From Bacteriovorax stolpii (lineage in GTDB: Bacteria; Bdellovibrionota; Bacteriovoracia; Bacteriovoracales; Bacteriovoracaceae), in assembly GCA_945905815.1 (NCBI GenBank), contig CAMDQH010000001.1, positions 1-64,000 of the forward strand: 64,000 bases of DNA. Direction: 5' to 3'. Under the pieces are notes generated by a model, which saw only the letters and a program-made list of their open reading frames with translations, had not been told where the DNA came from and searched no databases. Made by a program: the position numbers and the translations under genes. Below, in pieces: positions 52,304-60,508 of the stretch (within the stretch, counting starts at the first letter, position 1; the number at the start of each line of letters is the position of its first letter).

Positions 52304-52575
52304 CAGCGCCTAATTAATTCCGGGATACTGGTAAAGAGTTCTCTGGTGTAACTCACCATTGTCTCCATCATCCACGGGCTAAAAATAACCAGCGTTGCAA
52401 TGATGACAAGTATTTTAGGAATAAATGAAAGTGTTTGTTCATTGATCTGAGTCACAGCTTGAAAAATTGAAACCAGAACACCTACAACTAGTGCGCCAAT
52501 AAGCATTGGAGCTGCAAGCATGAGTGTAATTTTCATTGCCTGGTTAACCACTTCGATAACAAAATTATTTTCCAT
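52303..52575 (-). CDS. fliQ: Flagellar export protein FliQ
   Basis: FliQ forms the small helix-hairpin subunits around the FliPQR gate. The 90 residues are two long membrane helices (about 12-38 and 50-80) joined by the loop 'QAVTQINEQTLSFIPK', the family signature. Length and topology match FliQ exactly. The stop overlaps the fliR start by one base, and the start is 10 bases after fliP. Confidence 0.95.
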   Translation of the reverse strand: MENNFVIEVVNQAMKITLMLAAPMLIGALVVGVLVSIFQAVTQINEQTLSFIPKILVIIATLVIFSPWMMETMVSYTRELFTSIPELIRR

Positions 52576-52585
52576 ATTTTATTCC

Positions 52586-53329
52586 TTAAGTGTTAAACGA
52601 GCGAAGTATCGCTCCCGTAACTAATTGCCAGCCATCAACAAGAACGAACAACAGAAGCTTGAAAGGCATTGAAACTAACATTGGAGGGAGCATCATCATA
52701 CCCATTGCCATAAGAACCGAGGCAACTACCATGTCGAGTACGATAAATGGTATATAAAGCAAAAATCCAATTTGAAAAGCTGTTTTAAGTTCCGAAATTA
52801 TGAAGGCCGGGATCAGATAATGAATAGGAACAGCATTAATATCATCCGGCGCAGCTTCGCCAGTCACATCAAAAAAAAGTCCAATGTCAGCTTTACGAAC
52901 ATGTTTATTCATAAATGCGCGGAGTTCTTTTTCAAGACCTTTAAGTGCTTGAGTGGCATCGATTTGTTTGGCCTGATAGGGAATAATCGTATCGTTATAA
53001 AGTGCTTTACCAGTAGGCATCATGACGAAGAGTGAAAGAAACATCGCAAACCCAATCAACATCTGATTGGGTGGCATATTTTGCGTGCCCAAAGCTTGTC
53101 TCATGAAAGATAAAACTACGACGATACGAGTAAAGGATGTACATAAAATAATAATGGCAGGAGCAAGAGTTAAAACAGTAAAAAGTAAAAGCACTTCCAT
53201 CGTATCGACAAGATTTGTACCTTGTCCAAAATTTACAGCGACACCTGGAAGATTAGCACTTTGAGCAAAAGCAGCAGAGGTCAAAAGCATTGACCATACC
53301 ACTAAAACAGCTCGAAAAAAAAACTTCAT
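52586..53329 (-). CDS. fliP: Flagellar export protein FliP
   Basis: FliP forms the central pore of the flagellar export gate. The 247 residues include a Sec-type N-terminal helix ending 'SAAFA', typical of FliP. Other features are 'MEVLLLFTVLTLAPAIIILCTSFTRI', 'GTQNMPPNQMLIG' and the C-terminal 'MGMMMLPPMLVSMPFKLLLFVLVDGW'. The motifs and four membrane helices are all preserved. It follows fliO by 8 bases. Confidence 0.96.
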   Translation of the reverse strand: MKFFFRAVLVVWSMLLTSAAFAQSANLPGVAVNFGQGTNLVDTMEVLLLFTVLTLAPAIIILCTSFTRIVVVLSFMRQALGTQNMPPNQMLIGFAMFLSLFVMMPTGKALYNDTIIPYQAKQIDATQALKGLEKELRAFMNKHVRKADIGLFFDVTGEAAPDDINAVPIHYLIPAFIISELKTAFQIGFLLYIPFIVLDMVVASVLMAMGMMMLPPMLVSMPFKLLLFVLVDGWQLVTGAILRSFNT

Positions 53330-53337
53330 GCTGACCT

Positions 53338-54522
53338 TTAGTTAAACTCAATCGGCTTAAGTTTCTTTGCTCTTTTCTTAAGTTCATCAGAGAACTTCAC
53401 AATATCTTTCGCAATCGCTATTTTAGATAGACCCTTCTCTTCATTAGCAGGTGTCGATTCCATAATATTTTCTTTTAATTTCACTAACAATTCAGCTTCT
53501 TCTTTATCTTCGGCTGATCCAAGATTTAGATCAAAATTAGTACCTGTTACAAATTTCTCGCCTTCCTTCATTAAGCCTGAAGTATCAGTCATTTCTGATA
53601 AAAAAGTCAGACCACTTTCAGAGTTAGCAACTAAGAATATTTGTTTATGTGCCTTAACGATCATGAGAGATCGCTTAGGCGCAATGTATGTAGTGCTAAG
53701 CACTTCAATCATTTTTGTGTTATTTAAAAAGCTGAGTTTGCCACGACTAAAGACTCCTTTTTTAAGAAGTTGAACAACTCCATAAAAAAGACCCAGAACC
53801 AAAGCCAAGAAGAGCATAAATTTTGCCGCATAACCTGCAAAAGAAAAATTATTACTCGAAGAACCTGCTTTAGGAACGTAGCTACTCTGGGCAGGAATTT
53901 TCTTTTCCACCTTAGCAAGAGCAGCTTGCTTAACGTTCACTTCATCCGCCTTAACTGCCACGGTCTCTGCGAGGGCAGCCTTTGGAGCATTCTCTTCTTT
54001 CATTAACTTGTTAAGGTAATCCTCATTGAGAAGATCTTTTGAAACCTTATTTTCAGTCTTTTGATCCAAGACAGTTGCAGGAACAGGTGCAGGTTTTAAA
54101 ATTTCGTTAGGAAAAACTGCTGGGGCAACAAAAGCAGTCTTATTTTCTTGAGCAGCTTTGCCTCGAGGAAAAACAACTTCAATGTTTGAGTTTTTGAAAC
54201 CAACGTTGACTGCATCTGAAGCAATATCATAAGGAAGGATGGCTTTTATCACGGCCTTACCGTTCAAACTATTTGCCGAAAGTTGTGCGCCTCTCACGTT
54301 TTTAAAGATGGCATTAAAGCCCTCAGCATTCGCAAGAGTAAGTTCGATGGTTTTCCCATAAACTTTGATATCCGGGAGATCATTTGACCTCCCATCAATG
54401 GCAATATTTACATACCCATTGGCACCGTTAGTGGTAAGGTCCACTGAGGTCACTTTGACCCCCGCGAGGGCCACCGAAGTGAGTGAAAGGGCCAAAAGAG
54501 AAATTGTGAAAATCTTATTCAT
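53338..54522 (-). CDS. fliO: FliO-type protein with an N-terminal exported domain
   Basis: FliO stabilises FliP in the export gate. I start at ATG 54522 (MNKIFTISLL), which has AGGAAGG nine bases upstream; the frame opens 11 codons earlier without support. The protein of 394 residues begins with a Sec signal (ALAG). An AMIN-like beta domain (about 21-130) follows, then a Lys/Ala/Asn linker, one membrane helix near 'YAAKFMLFLALVLGLFYGVV' and the FliO core ('LSTTYIAPKRSLMIVKAHKQIFLV'). Typical FliO is about 120-150 residues, so the exported N-terminal domain is an addition. Confidence 0.85.
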   Translation of the reverse strand: MNKIFTISLLALSLTSVALAGVKVTSVDLTTNGANGYVNIAIDGRSNDLPDIKVYGKTIELTLANAEGFNAIFKNVRGAQLSANSLNGKAVIKAILPYDIASDAVNVGFKNSNIEVVFPRGKAAQENKTAFVAPAVFPNEILKPAPVPATVLDQKTENKVSKDLLNEDYLNKLMKEENAPKAALAETVAVKADEVNVKQAALAKVEKKIPAQSSYVPKAGSSSNNFSFAGYAAKFMLFLALVLGLFYGVVQLLKKGVFSRGKLSFLNNTKMIEVLSTTYIAPKRSLMIVKAHKQIFLVANSESGLTFLSEMTDTSGLMKEGEKFVTGTNFDLNLGSAEDKEEAELLVKLKENIMESTPANEEKGLSKIAIAKDIVKFSDELKKRAKKLKPIEFN

Positions 54523-54558
54523 AACAGTCATCCTTCCTGGTTGACGTAAAATCAAATA

Positions 54559-54915
54559 CTACTTTAAAGACTCAATGCGCTCTAACGGACTTATGATATC
54601 AGTGAGACGAATTCCAAATTTTTCGTTCACTACTACCACTTCACCTCTTGCAACCAGCTTGCCATTAACCAGAACCTCTAACGGTTCACCGGCAAGCTTA
54701 TCAAGTTCAAGGACTGAGCCCTGGCCAAGCTGAAGAAGATCTTTAATGACTACTTTTGCTCTACCGAGCTCAACACTAACCTTAAGGGGAATATCCAGAA
54801 TAAAATCTAGGTTCTGGACCTTGAGTTTATTAAGGGCATCATCCCCTGCTTTGATTTGGTCAGCAAGTTCGCGGATTGCATCTTTGTTATTCCCGGAAAT
54901 GTCTGGTGACGCCAT
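54559..54915 (-). CDS. fliN: Flagellar motor switch protein FliN
   Basis: FliN forms the lower C-ring of the flagellar motor. The 118 residues have a short N-terminal helix and the SpoA-type C-terminal domain with '[56 protein letters not shown]'-like features. The motif blocks 'VELG', 'LGQGSVL.L' and '[10 protein letters not shown]' are the family's. It lies 14 bases after fliM, and the FliN-FliM arrangement is usual. Confidence 0.95.
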   Translation of the reverse strand: MASPDISGNNKDAIRELADQIKAGDDALNKLKVQNLDFILDIPLKVSVELGRAKVVIKDLLQLGQGSVLELDKLAGEPLEVLVNGKLVARGEVVVVNEKFGIRLTDIISPLERIESLK

Positions 54916-54929
54916 ATGTTTTATTCCTT

Positions 54930-55925
54930 TTAAAGTATTCTACGAGTGACTTGAACAGCGCGGTTGCCCTTATATATGCCAATCAAGCATTTTAATTTTT
55001 TTGCATCTTCAATTTCCAGATCAAGCTCGCCCGAAACCTCTTGGGATAGAGGAATAACATCCCCTACCTGTAGACCAATAAGGTCTCCAATAGTCATATC
55101 TGTTTCACCAAGCTTCACAATGGCAGTTGCTTCCGCATCTTGAACATGTCCCTGCATGGAACGCGTCCAGAGAGTATCAACAACATCGTTGTCGGCCTGA
55201 AAGCTTGAAGAAAGTTTTTGTTTAATCGGTTCAATTGTTGAATAAGGGATTACCACCATGATGGTTCCAGAAGCCGACTCAAACTCAACTTCAAAAGTTG
55301 TCGTGATAATTACGTCTGAAGGAGGAACAACACCCACGAATTGAGGGTTAATTTCAGTTCTTGAATATTGAGCATCAATGCGGTGGACCGGTGCCCACGC
55401 ATCTTCCAAATCGCTGATGGCCATATCCATCACCCGTCTCATGAAGGAAAGTTCAATTGAAGTAAATTCTTTTCCTTCGATCTTGGTAAATGGACGATCA
55501 GTTCCACCGAAGTATGAATCTATAATGGCATAGGCCAACTTTGATTCAAATACGATCAGGGCCGGCCCACGAAGTTCGTTAAAACGCATGATACACATGC
55601 ATGAAGGAATCGGGAGTGTATTAACAAATTCACCAAACTTCAAAAGATCTGTAGAGATCATTGAGATGGTTGAAATTTTCCGAAGTGAGTTTGAAAGAGA
55701 AACACGGAACTGACGAATGAATCGCTCGTAAATAATTTCGAGGATCGGCATTCGACCGCGGATAACCCTGTCCTGATTGGTGAGGTCATAGGGCTGGATG
55801 TTGGCATCTGTCTCTTCAGATTCCTCAGATATCTTTTTACCACCAGCAAGATCGGACTCACCAGTGTCGTCGTTGACGGCATTAAGTAATGCGTCTACTT
55901 CGTCTTGGCTCAGTACTTGGGCCAT
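54930..55925 (-). CDS. fliM: Flagellar motor switch protein FliM
   Basis: FliM couples CheY binding to rotor switching. The 331 residues begin with '[11 protein letters not shown]', the CheY-P-binding helix. The middle GGxxG-type region '[18 protein letters not shown]' follows. The C-terminal SpoA domain is last ('[22 protein letters not shown]'). It ends 14 bases ahead of fliN and begins 44 bases after fliL. The switch proteins here are standard, unlike the FlhF/FlhG pair. Confidence 0.96.
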   Translation of the reverse strand: MAQVLSQDEVDALLNAVNDDTGESDLAGGKKISEESEETDANIQPYDLTNQDRVIRGRMPILEIIYERFIRQFRVSLSNSLRKISTISMISTDLLKFGEFVNTLPIPSCMCIMRFNELRGPALIVFESKLAYAIIDSYFGGTDRPFTKIEGKEFTSIELSFMRRVMDMAISDLEDAWAPVHRIDAQYSRTEINPQFVGVVPPSDVIITTTFEVEFESASGTIMVVIPYSTIEPIKQKLSSSFQADNDVVDTLWTRSMQGHVQDAEATAIVKLGETDMTIGDLIGLQVGDVIPLSQEVSGELDLEIEDAKKLKCLIGIYKGNRAVQVTRRIL

Positions 55926-55969
55926 TCTCCCCTCCTGGGATCTTACTATCTAGTTAAGCATCCTGCTTA

Positions 55970-56509
55970 CTAGTTAATTTGAAAGCTAATATAGTAAATA
56001 TCTTCGACTCTTCCATCAACCAAAAATGAATTGATAGAGTTTTTAATCTCTTCTTTTAAAAAACTTTTTCCTTCCTTCTTCAGAAGGTCGTCAGCTCTCT
56101 TTGTGTTCAGAATACTGATGATGGCATCACGAATCTGCGGCTTACGTGCTTCAAACTCAGGGACCTTAGCATCATCACTCATTTTAAGAACTGCGTCTAA
56201 ACGTACGTACCTACGCGGACCTTCACCCTGAGCAAGATTGACAGTAAAACTATCGAGTGGAAGAAGATTCTCTTTCTTAACTGTATCCACACTTTTTTGT
56301 TCACCGGTTGCATCGGTAGCCACCTCAGAGGTCGAATCTTTTTCTTTTAGTAATTGGGTCAGGTCTGGTCTCTTCGCTTCAATACCCATAAACCGATACT
56401 GAAAGTAAGCGACTGTTCCCATCGCAAGAATATTAACCACCATAAGTATAGTGAGTAATGGATTTTTTGACGAGGGCTCTGCCTGTGCTGGTTTAATATT
56501 CTCTGCCAT
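55970..56509 (-). CDS. fliL: Flagellar basal-body-associated protein FliL
   Basis: FliL surrounds the stator units and tunes motor output. I start at ATG 56509 (MAENIKPAQAEP, 179 residues), because AAAGG lies nearby; the frame opens 30 codons earlier from a GTG without a ribosome site. One membrane helix lies near residues 22-42 ('LLTILMVVNILAMGTVAYF'). A periplasmic domain with 'LDSFTVNLA' and 'PRYVRLDAVLKM' matches the FliL/stomatin-like fold. It is the first gene of the flagellar operon. Confidence 0.9.
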   Translation of the reverse strand: MAENIKPAQAEPSSKNPLLTILMVVNILAMGTVAYFQYRFMGIEAKRPDLTQLLKEKDSTSEVATDATGEQKSVDTVKKENLLPLDSFTVNLAQGEGPRRYVRLDAVLKMSDDAKVPEFEARKPQIRDAIISILNTKRADDLLKKEGKSFLKEEIKNSINSFLVDGRVEDIYYISFQIN

Positions 56510-56627
56510 TTGTGCCTTTGCTGAAATCCCCAACTCTTGGGTATCTCTGTCAAAATTATAACTTTCACTTGAGTTTGAAGCAAGGATGACCCTATCCACA
56601 GGGAAGAAATTGCCTTATTTAGTTAAA

Positions 56628-56694
56628 GCGGCAAAAACTGCCGCAAAAAAATGACACCCCGACGTGATTTGGTCAAGTATGCCGATAATTATCG
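56628..56694. promoter_or_regulatory. Leader hairpin and palindrome upstream of the flagellar operon
   Basis: GCGGCA/TGCCGC with a 5-base loop lies at 56628-56644, and the perfect palindrome CGATAATTATCG at 56683-56694. They sit in the intergenic gap between fliL and the small membrane-protein gene. No strong promoter pair for fliL was found; TTGACC on the minus strand (about 56676) lacks a good -10. The palindrome could be an operator for either gene. Confidence 0.4.
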
Positions 56695-56722
56695 ACCGTT
56701 TGAGTAAGTTTATATGTATAAT
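56692..56722 (+). promoter_or_regulatory. Weak promoter candidate for the membrane-protein gene at 56751
   Basis: TCGACC (56692-56697) and a perfect TATAAT (56717-56722) are separated by 19 bases, with the start codon 28 bases further and CGAGGAATAA upstream of it. The -35 match is poor. Confidence 0.3.
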
Positions 56723-56750
56723 ATTGAGTATATTAACCGAGGAATAAAAA

Positions 56751-57077
56751 ATGATTTCAAGTTTTATTGATCTTAAGTCTTTAGGTATGTTTATTGTTGT
56801 TAGCTTACTCTTCACAATTGTTGGTTTTCGCTTTAACTTTAAATCAATCCAGGCCAATCCAGCAAAGTTAAGTTGGATTTTCTTAGTTTCAGGCTTCATT
56901 GTAGGTTTTTCTGATTTGATTGTTTCTCTACAAGATCAGGAAGCAAATCTTTTATCCCCGGATGATCTAGTAGCAGCTAAGCAAACAGGAATTATTTTGC
57001 TTTCACCTTTTTACGGGATGCTTTTTGCAGCCGTTACCTGGATCGGAAGTGATAGCAAAGATTCAAATTCAAAATAA
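56751..57077 (+). CDS. Small membrane protein
   Basis: The 108 residues have three hydrophobic segments near 10-29, 38-58 and 76-95, and a polar tail. No conserved motif is seen. It is flanked by the divergent flagellar operon and ends at a strong bidirectional terminator (57102-57130). The ribosome site GAGGAATAAAAA supports the ATG. The family is not recognised. Confidence 0.6.
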   Translation: MISSFIDLKSLGMFIVVSLLFTIVGFRFNFKSIQANPAKLSWIFLVSGFIVGFSDLIVSLQDQEANLLSPDDLVAAKQTGIILLSPFYGMLFAAVTWIGSDSKDSNSK

Positions 57078-57101
57078 TTTTTTGTATATTTAAATAAAAT
57101 A

Positions 57102-57130
57102 AAAAAACCCGGATTAACCGGGTTTTTTTA
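57102..57130. terminator. Bidirectional rho-independent terminator
   Basis: AACCCGG (57106-57112) and CCGGGTT (57118-57124) pair around a 5-base loop, with A runs before and T runs after. It closes the small membrane-protein gene and the DsbA-like gene that ends at 57150. Confidence 0.88.
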
Positions 57131-57149
57131 TTTTTACTTTTTAAAAGAA

Positions 57150-57929
57150 CTAAAGAGAAATTTTTCCACGTTTTTTGAGTTCACTAATCAAATCATCAAA
57201 ATGCTGAGTTGGGTATGCACCTTTAACAGGGATACCATTTAGAAGGAAGCCTGGAGTTCCTTGAAAACCGTATTTACCGGCTTCTGCTACGTCCCCAGCA
57301 ATACGCTTTTGTACTGCTTCAGAAGTAACGTCTTTAGCAAGTTTGGCCATATCAACTTTAAGTTTCTTCGCTTCTTCTTTCAGGAATTTTTCTCCGTTCT
57401 GAAGTGCACGTTGATTCTTGTAGATTGCATCGTGAAACTGCCACGCTTTCTCTGGGCTTTGTAAACGAATTGCTTCATAGTACTGAGCAGCAGGCATCGC
57501 TTGTGGGTGAAAGCTTAGTGGAAGATGCTTATAAGCAAAACGAATTTTGCCTTTATACTTTTCCATTAATTCCATAACTGTATTGTATCCACGTGAACAA
57601 AATGGACACTCAAAGTCAGAGTACTCAATCAAAGTAATTGGAGCATCTTTCTCACCACGAAAACTCTCATCAGAGCGAATTTCAGCGAGAACTGGATTAT
57701 TGAAGCTATCTTCAAGAGCTTTCTTTTCATCAACTTCACGTTTTTTGCCTTGGCCTTCCTGGGCAACTTTAACAGCATTGTTAAGTGCATCGATAAATTT
57801 CTCAGGATTAGCTTCAATAGCTTCAGTAATAATTTCTGGATTCTCTTTCATCATTTTTTTCAAATCGTCTTTGGAGGTACAAGCTACGGCCATAGCTAAG
57901 GCCGCAACCAGGAGGATACTACTTTTCAT
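57150..57929 (-). CDS. DsbA-like thioredoxin-fold lipoprotein
   Basis: A lipoprotein of 259 residues: the signal ends AVAC, with the lipid Cys near residue 17. A Lys/Glu-rich helical linker (20-85) leads to a DsbA-type thioredoxin domain. The redox motif CPFC is in 'YSDFECPFCSRGYNTV', near 110-113. The cis-Pro loop 'GFQGTPGFLLNG' lies near the end. It probably oxidises or isomerises disulphides of exported proteins, several of which are nearby. It is the DsbA/Bdb type tethered to a membrane, not soluble. Confidence 0.88.
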   Translation of the reverse strand: MKSSILLVAALAMAVACTSKDDLKKMMKENPEIITEAIEANPEKFIDALNNAVKVAQEGQGKKREVDEKKALEDSFNNPVLAEIRSDESFRGEKDAPITLIEYSDFECPFCSRGYNTVMELMEKYKGKIRFAYKHLPLSFHPQAMPAAQYYEAIRLQSPEKAWQFHDAIYKNQRALQNGEKFLKEEAKKLKVDMAKLAKDVTSEAVQKRIAGDVAEAGKYGFQGTPGFLLNGIPVKGAYPTQHFDDLISELKKRGKISL

Positions 57930-58005
57930 GCAAATTCCTTTTTATCAAATTAGTGATCAATTATATGTTAATTTAACAATATGTTAATGAATCTAAGGAT
58001 TTATT

Positions 58006-58953
58006 TCAACCCTTGGGTTTCCGTTTCTCAAAATTATTTTGAGCAAAATCGAGGTATTTATTTAATTTACGTGTGTTGTCTCTAATATGAGCGTATCCAA
58101 CAAGATGAACCCGACTAAAATGATCTCCCTTCATAAACGAACGCATCGTAGAAAAAATTCCGAACGCTGCGCCAGAAACTTTACCATAAAGGTGCATCCC
58201 AAGAGCTAAATACAAAGTCGTTATTAAAAAGATTGTAAGACTAATAAGATCGTCCATCACAAAATCCTGTGCATTCAAAAAACGATTAGCGTCTTTTGAG
58301 CTTGTCAGTGTTTTAGATGCTAATTCAATCATACTATGGAAAACAGCACTTCCATTTTCAATAATAAAAACACTACTAGAGATGGCAACAATAACGAGCA
58401 ATAATCCAAAATGGAGCATAAAAACCCGATCGGTTACGGGTTGATGAATTTTAGAAAACTGCGGGGGAACAGTATTTGTAGGTAACTGTTTTTTTTCGCG
58501 GCTGTCCCTAAGAAACTCAAAGAAGAACTCTGAAAAGCGGGTAAGAAGTTTATAGGTACTAAACTCATCTACCATATAAATGGCTTCAGGGTTTTCAATT
58601 ATCTCCTCGCAGTAGTCACCAATCATTCTGAAAGGTCTTAAGATTAGCCAACCTACGTAAGTTCCAATAAAGAATAAGAAGATGTGAAAGAGAAAAAGAA
58701 CAGGGAGATTTTCCAAAGCTTCGCTCGTGATATAATTAAAAAACACCTGGTCATCTTGAAAATCAGGAAATCCTTGTGAACGAAAAAAAACATAATTAAG
58801 TCGCATAACTTCAAAAAGACACGTGTAAATAATAAAATTGATTAACAAGGAAATGCTTGAAACCTTAATGCCAGTTAAAACAACAAATTTCGTGTCATCA
58901 CTTTTAAAAACGCGATTTAGCATTTCTTTAAATTTATTCAAATATTTATTCAT
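58006..58953 (-). CDS. Multi-pass membrane protein
   Basis: The 315 residues have four hydrophobic segments at about 27-50, 85-107, 178-202 and 232-255, with a charged loop of about 60 residues in the middle. The C-terminus is Lys-rich (FEKRKPKG). A perfect TATAAT lies at 58961-58966, only 8-13 bases before the first ATG. The transcript could therefore start almost at this codon (leaderless), or the true start could be MLNRVFKSDD at 58923. No family is recognised. Confidence 0.6.
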   Translation of the reverse strand: MNKYLNKFKEMLNRVFKSDDTKFVVLTGIKVSSISLLINFIIYTCLFEVMRLNYVFFRSQGFPDFQDDQVFFNYITSEALENLPVLFLFHIFLFFIGTYVGWLILRPFRMIGDYCEEIIENPEAIYMVDEFSTYKLLTRFSEFFFEFLRDSREKKQLPTNTVPPQFSKIHQPVTDRVFMLHFGLLLVIVAISSSVFIIENGSAVFHSMIELASKTLTSSKDANRFLNAQDFVMDDLISLTIFLITTLYLALGMHLYGKVSGAAFGIFSTMRSFMKGDHFSRVHLVGYAHIRDNTRKLNKYLDFAQNNFEKRKPKG

Positions 58954-59043
58954 ATACTTTATTATAGCCAGCTAGCTAAAGTGTTAAAACTAGGCAGAAA
59001 TGGCATTGAATTAACCAACTAAAACGGTCACCCTAAGAGGCAT

Positions 59044-59086
59044 AGGGAAATATTCCCTAAAGTTTTTAATGGCAACAAACCGATAT
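59044..59086 (+). promoter_or_regulatory. Candidate FliA (sigma-28) promoter with flanking palindrome
   Basis: TAAAGTTT (59058-59065) equals the sigma-28 -35 element, and CCGATAT (59080-59086) matches most of the -10 GCCGATAA. The spacer is 13-14 bases, whereas about 11 is usual. AGGGAA-ATA-TTCCCT (59044-59058) overlaps the -35 and could be an operator. The gene it would serve begins at 59122, next to flagellar genes. Confidence 0.4.
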
Positions 59087-59121
59087 GGTAAGTGAATAGT
59101 ATGGGACACCAGGGAGTTTCT

Positions 59122-59724
59122 ATGAAAGCGATACCTAAATTACTCATTTTTTCTGCCATTTTAGCTGCAATAGCAGGATGTGGTAAGGGTAATGAGTCCG
59201 GCAAGAGCAGTGGCTCTAGGTCATGTTTAGCATACGGCGCCAATGGCCAGTGCTCGTCTTATATGTCCAATATTAATTCTAACTACTCTATGAATGGTGT
59301 AAGCCTAAATCAAGTTCAACAAGAAAATCCTTGTATCTTGAGTGGCGGTTACAATGGCCAAGGAAATATGCAGCGTCAGGTAATACAAACGCGTGTTCAA
59401 GTGCAAACGAATCCAAATGTACCTCCAACAATTGTACCACGTGGTGATATGTATGTTGGTGTGACCTCTATGGGTGATGTGGCAGCAGTTATTGGTGATG
59501 GAACAATGAATCCAACTTTTGTTGCTTACCTTTGTCCACGTCCTGTTTCCGGCCAGGGAAATCTCTATCCACAGATTCTGGTTGGTGCAGCAACTGTTTG
59601 TGCCTTTAAATATATTACTGCCGCAAATATGGTTTTCCCTGATGGTACTCAGGCAAATTTCCGCGCTCTATCTCCAGGTGGATCATCTAACAATCGTCAG
59701 AGGTTTTCTTTCTGTCAGCAATAG
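59122..59724 (+). CDS. Small secreted lipoprotein
   Basis: I start at ATG 59122 (MKAIPKLLIFSAIL), with AGGGAGTTTCT before it. The longer frame lacks support. A lipoprotein signal ends in AGC, with the lipid Cys near residue 20. The body is rich in Gly, Ser, Asn and Gln (about 25-85), with a beta-prone C-terminal part. Two internal Cys pairs are possible. It ends at the terminator at 59748-59773. It lies downstream of a FliA-type promoter candidate. The family is not recognised. Confidence 0.65.
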   Translation: MKAIPKLLIFSAILAAIAGCGKGNESGKSSGSRSCLAYGANGQCSSYMSNINSNYSMNGVSLNQVQQENPCILSGGYNGQGNMQRQVIQTRVQVQTNPNVPPTIVPRGDMYVGVTSMGDVAAVIGDGTMNPTFVAYLCPRPVSGQGNLYPQILVGAATVCAFKYITAANMVFPDGTQANFRALSPGGSSNNRQRFSFCQQ

Positions 59725-59747
59725 ACATTAAAAAATAATAAATTTCA

Positions 59748-59773
59748 AAAGCCCGAAAAATCGGGCTTTTTTT
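59748..59773. terminator. Bidirectional rho-independent terminator
   Basis: AAAGCCCGA (59748-59756) pairs with TCGGGCTTT (59761-59769) over an AAAA loop, followed by T. It ends the lipoprotein gene and lies just past the amiC stop at 59786. Confidence 0.88.
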
Positions 59774-59785
59774 ATTTCATCTAAC

Positions 59786-60508
59786 TTATTTCGACTGATT
59801 AATAAAACTCATCACTCCTGACGCAATCGCCTTGGCCAAGTTGTTCATAAATTTCTCTTCGTTAACGACTCTAAGTTCACTAGGGTTAGAAACAAAGCCT
59901 ACTTCAACCAGCAGCCCTGGACGCTTAGAAAGTGCCAAGACATAAAACAATCCAGGTTTGACTCCACGATCATCAATTTTGCTTTGCTTGATGACAGGCC
60001 TAATTTTTTCATGAACGAGTCTAGCGAGGGCTTTTGAATGATGCACAGTCTGTTGAACTACAAGGTCCACCAGTATTTGATTAACTATTAATTCCTCACC
60101 CTTGAGATTTAAGTTTTCAGACCGTTCAACCTTGTTTGCAGCAACATTTGAATTATTATCTAGATAGTACAATTCAAAGCCATGGCTTTTTGCATTTGGT
60201 GATGAATTAAAATGAATCGAAAGAAAAAGATCGGCTTTCACTAAGTCAGCAAGGTCTGCTCTTTCTTGCAAAGACACCGCACGATCAAGACTACGAGTCA
60301 AATAGGCGGAGGTGGTTTTGGAAAGTTCTTCTTTTATTTTTATTGAAAGTCTAAGCGAGAGATCCTTCTCAAAAATTTGTCGGTTTCGATTTGATCCCAA
60401 ATACCCAACAGCACCACACTCTTCTCCTCCATGACCAGGATCAATCAGGACAACTTTTGCTATTATCGATTCAGAAAAAAAGAATAAGCATAGAAAAAAA
60501 TATTTCAT
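59786..60508 (-). CDS. N-acetylmuramoyl-L-alanine amidase (AmiC type)
   Basis: A periplasmic zinc amidase of 240 residues that removes peptide stems from peptidoglycan. A Sec signal at the N-terminus (about 16 residues) precedes 'VVLIDPGHGGEECGAVG', whose His26 is a zinc ligand. 'EKDLSLRL', 'LSIHFNSSP' (second His ligand) and the catalytic Glu in 'LLVEVGFVSNPSE' follow. The whole Amidase_3 domain is present, with no LysM or AMIN domain. The gene starts inside the last 4 bases of the SpoIID-like gene. Confidence 0.92.
   Translation of the reverse strand: MKYFFLCLFFFSESIIAKVVLIDPGHGGEECGAVGYLGSNRNRQIFEKDLSLRLSIKIKEELSKTTSAYLTRSLDRAVSLQERADLADLVKADLFLSIHFNSSPNAKSHGFELYYLDNNSNVAANKVERSENLNLKGEELIVNQILVDLVVQQTVHHSKALARLVHEKIRPVIKQSKIDDRGVKPGLFYVLALSKRPGLLVEVGFVSNPSELRVVNEEKFMNNLAKAIASGVMSFINQSK

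Noticed and set aside
56681-56688. A perfect GCCGATAA as a FliA -10 box on the plus strand
   Set aside because: No TAAA-type -35 lies at the right distance, and the box is part of a palindrome.
57547-57987. A 146-residue plus-strand frame across the DsbA-like gene
   Set aside because: It is antisense to a protein with a clear CPFC motif and lipoprotein signal.
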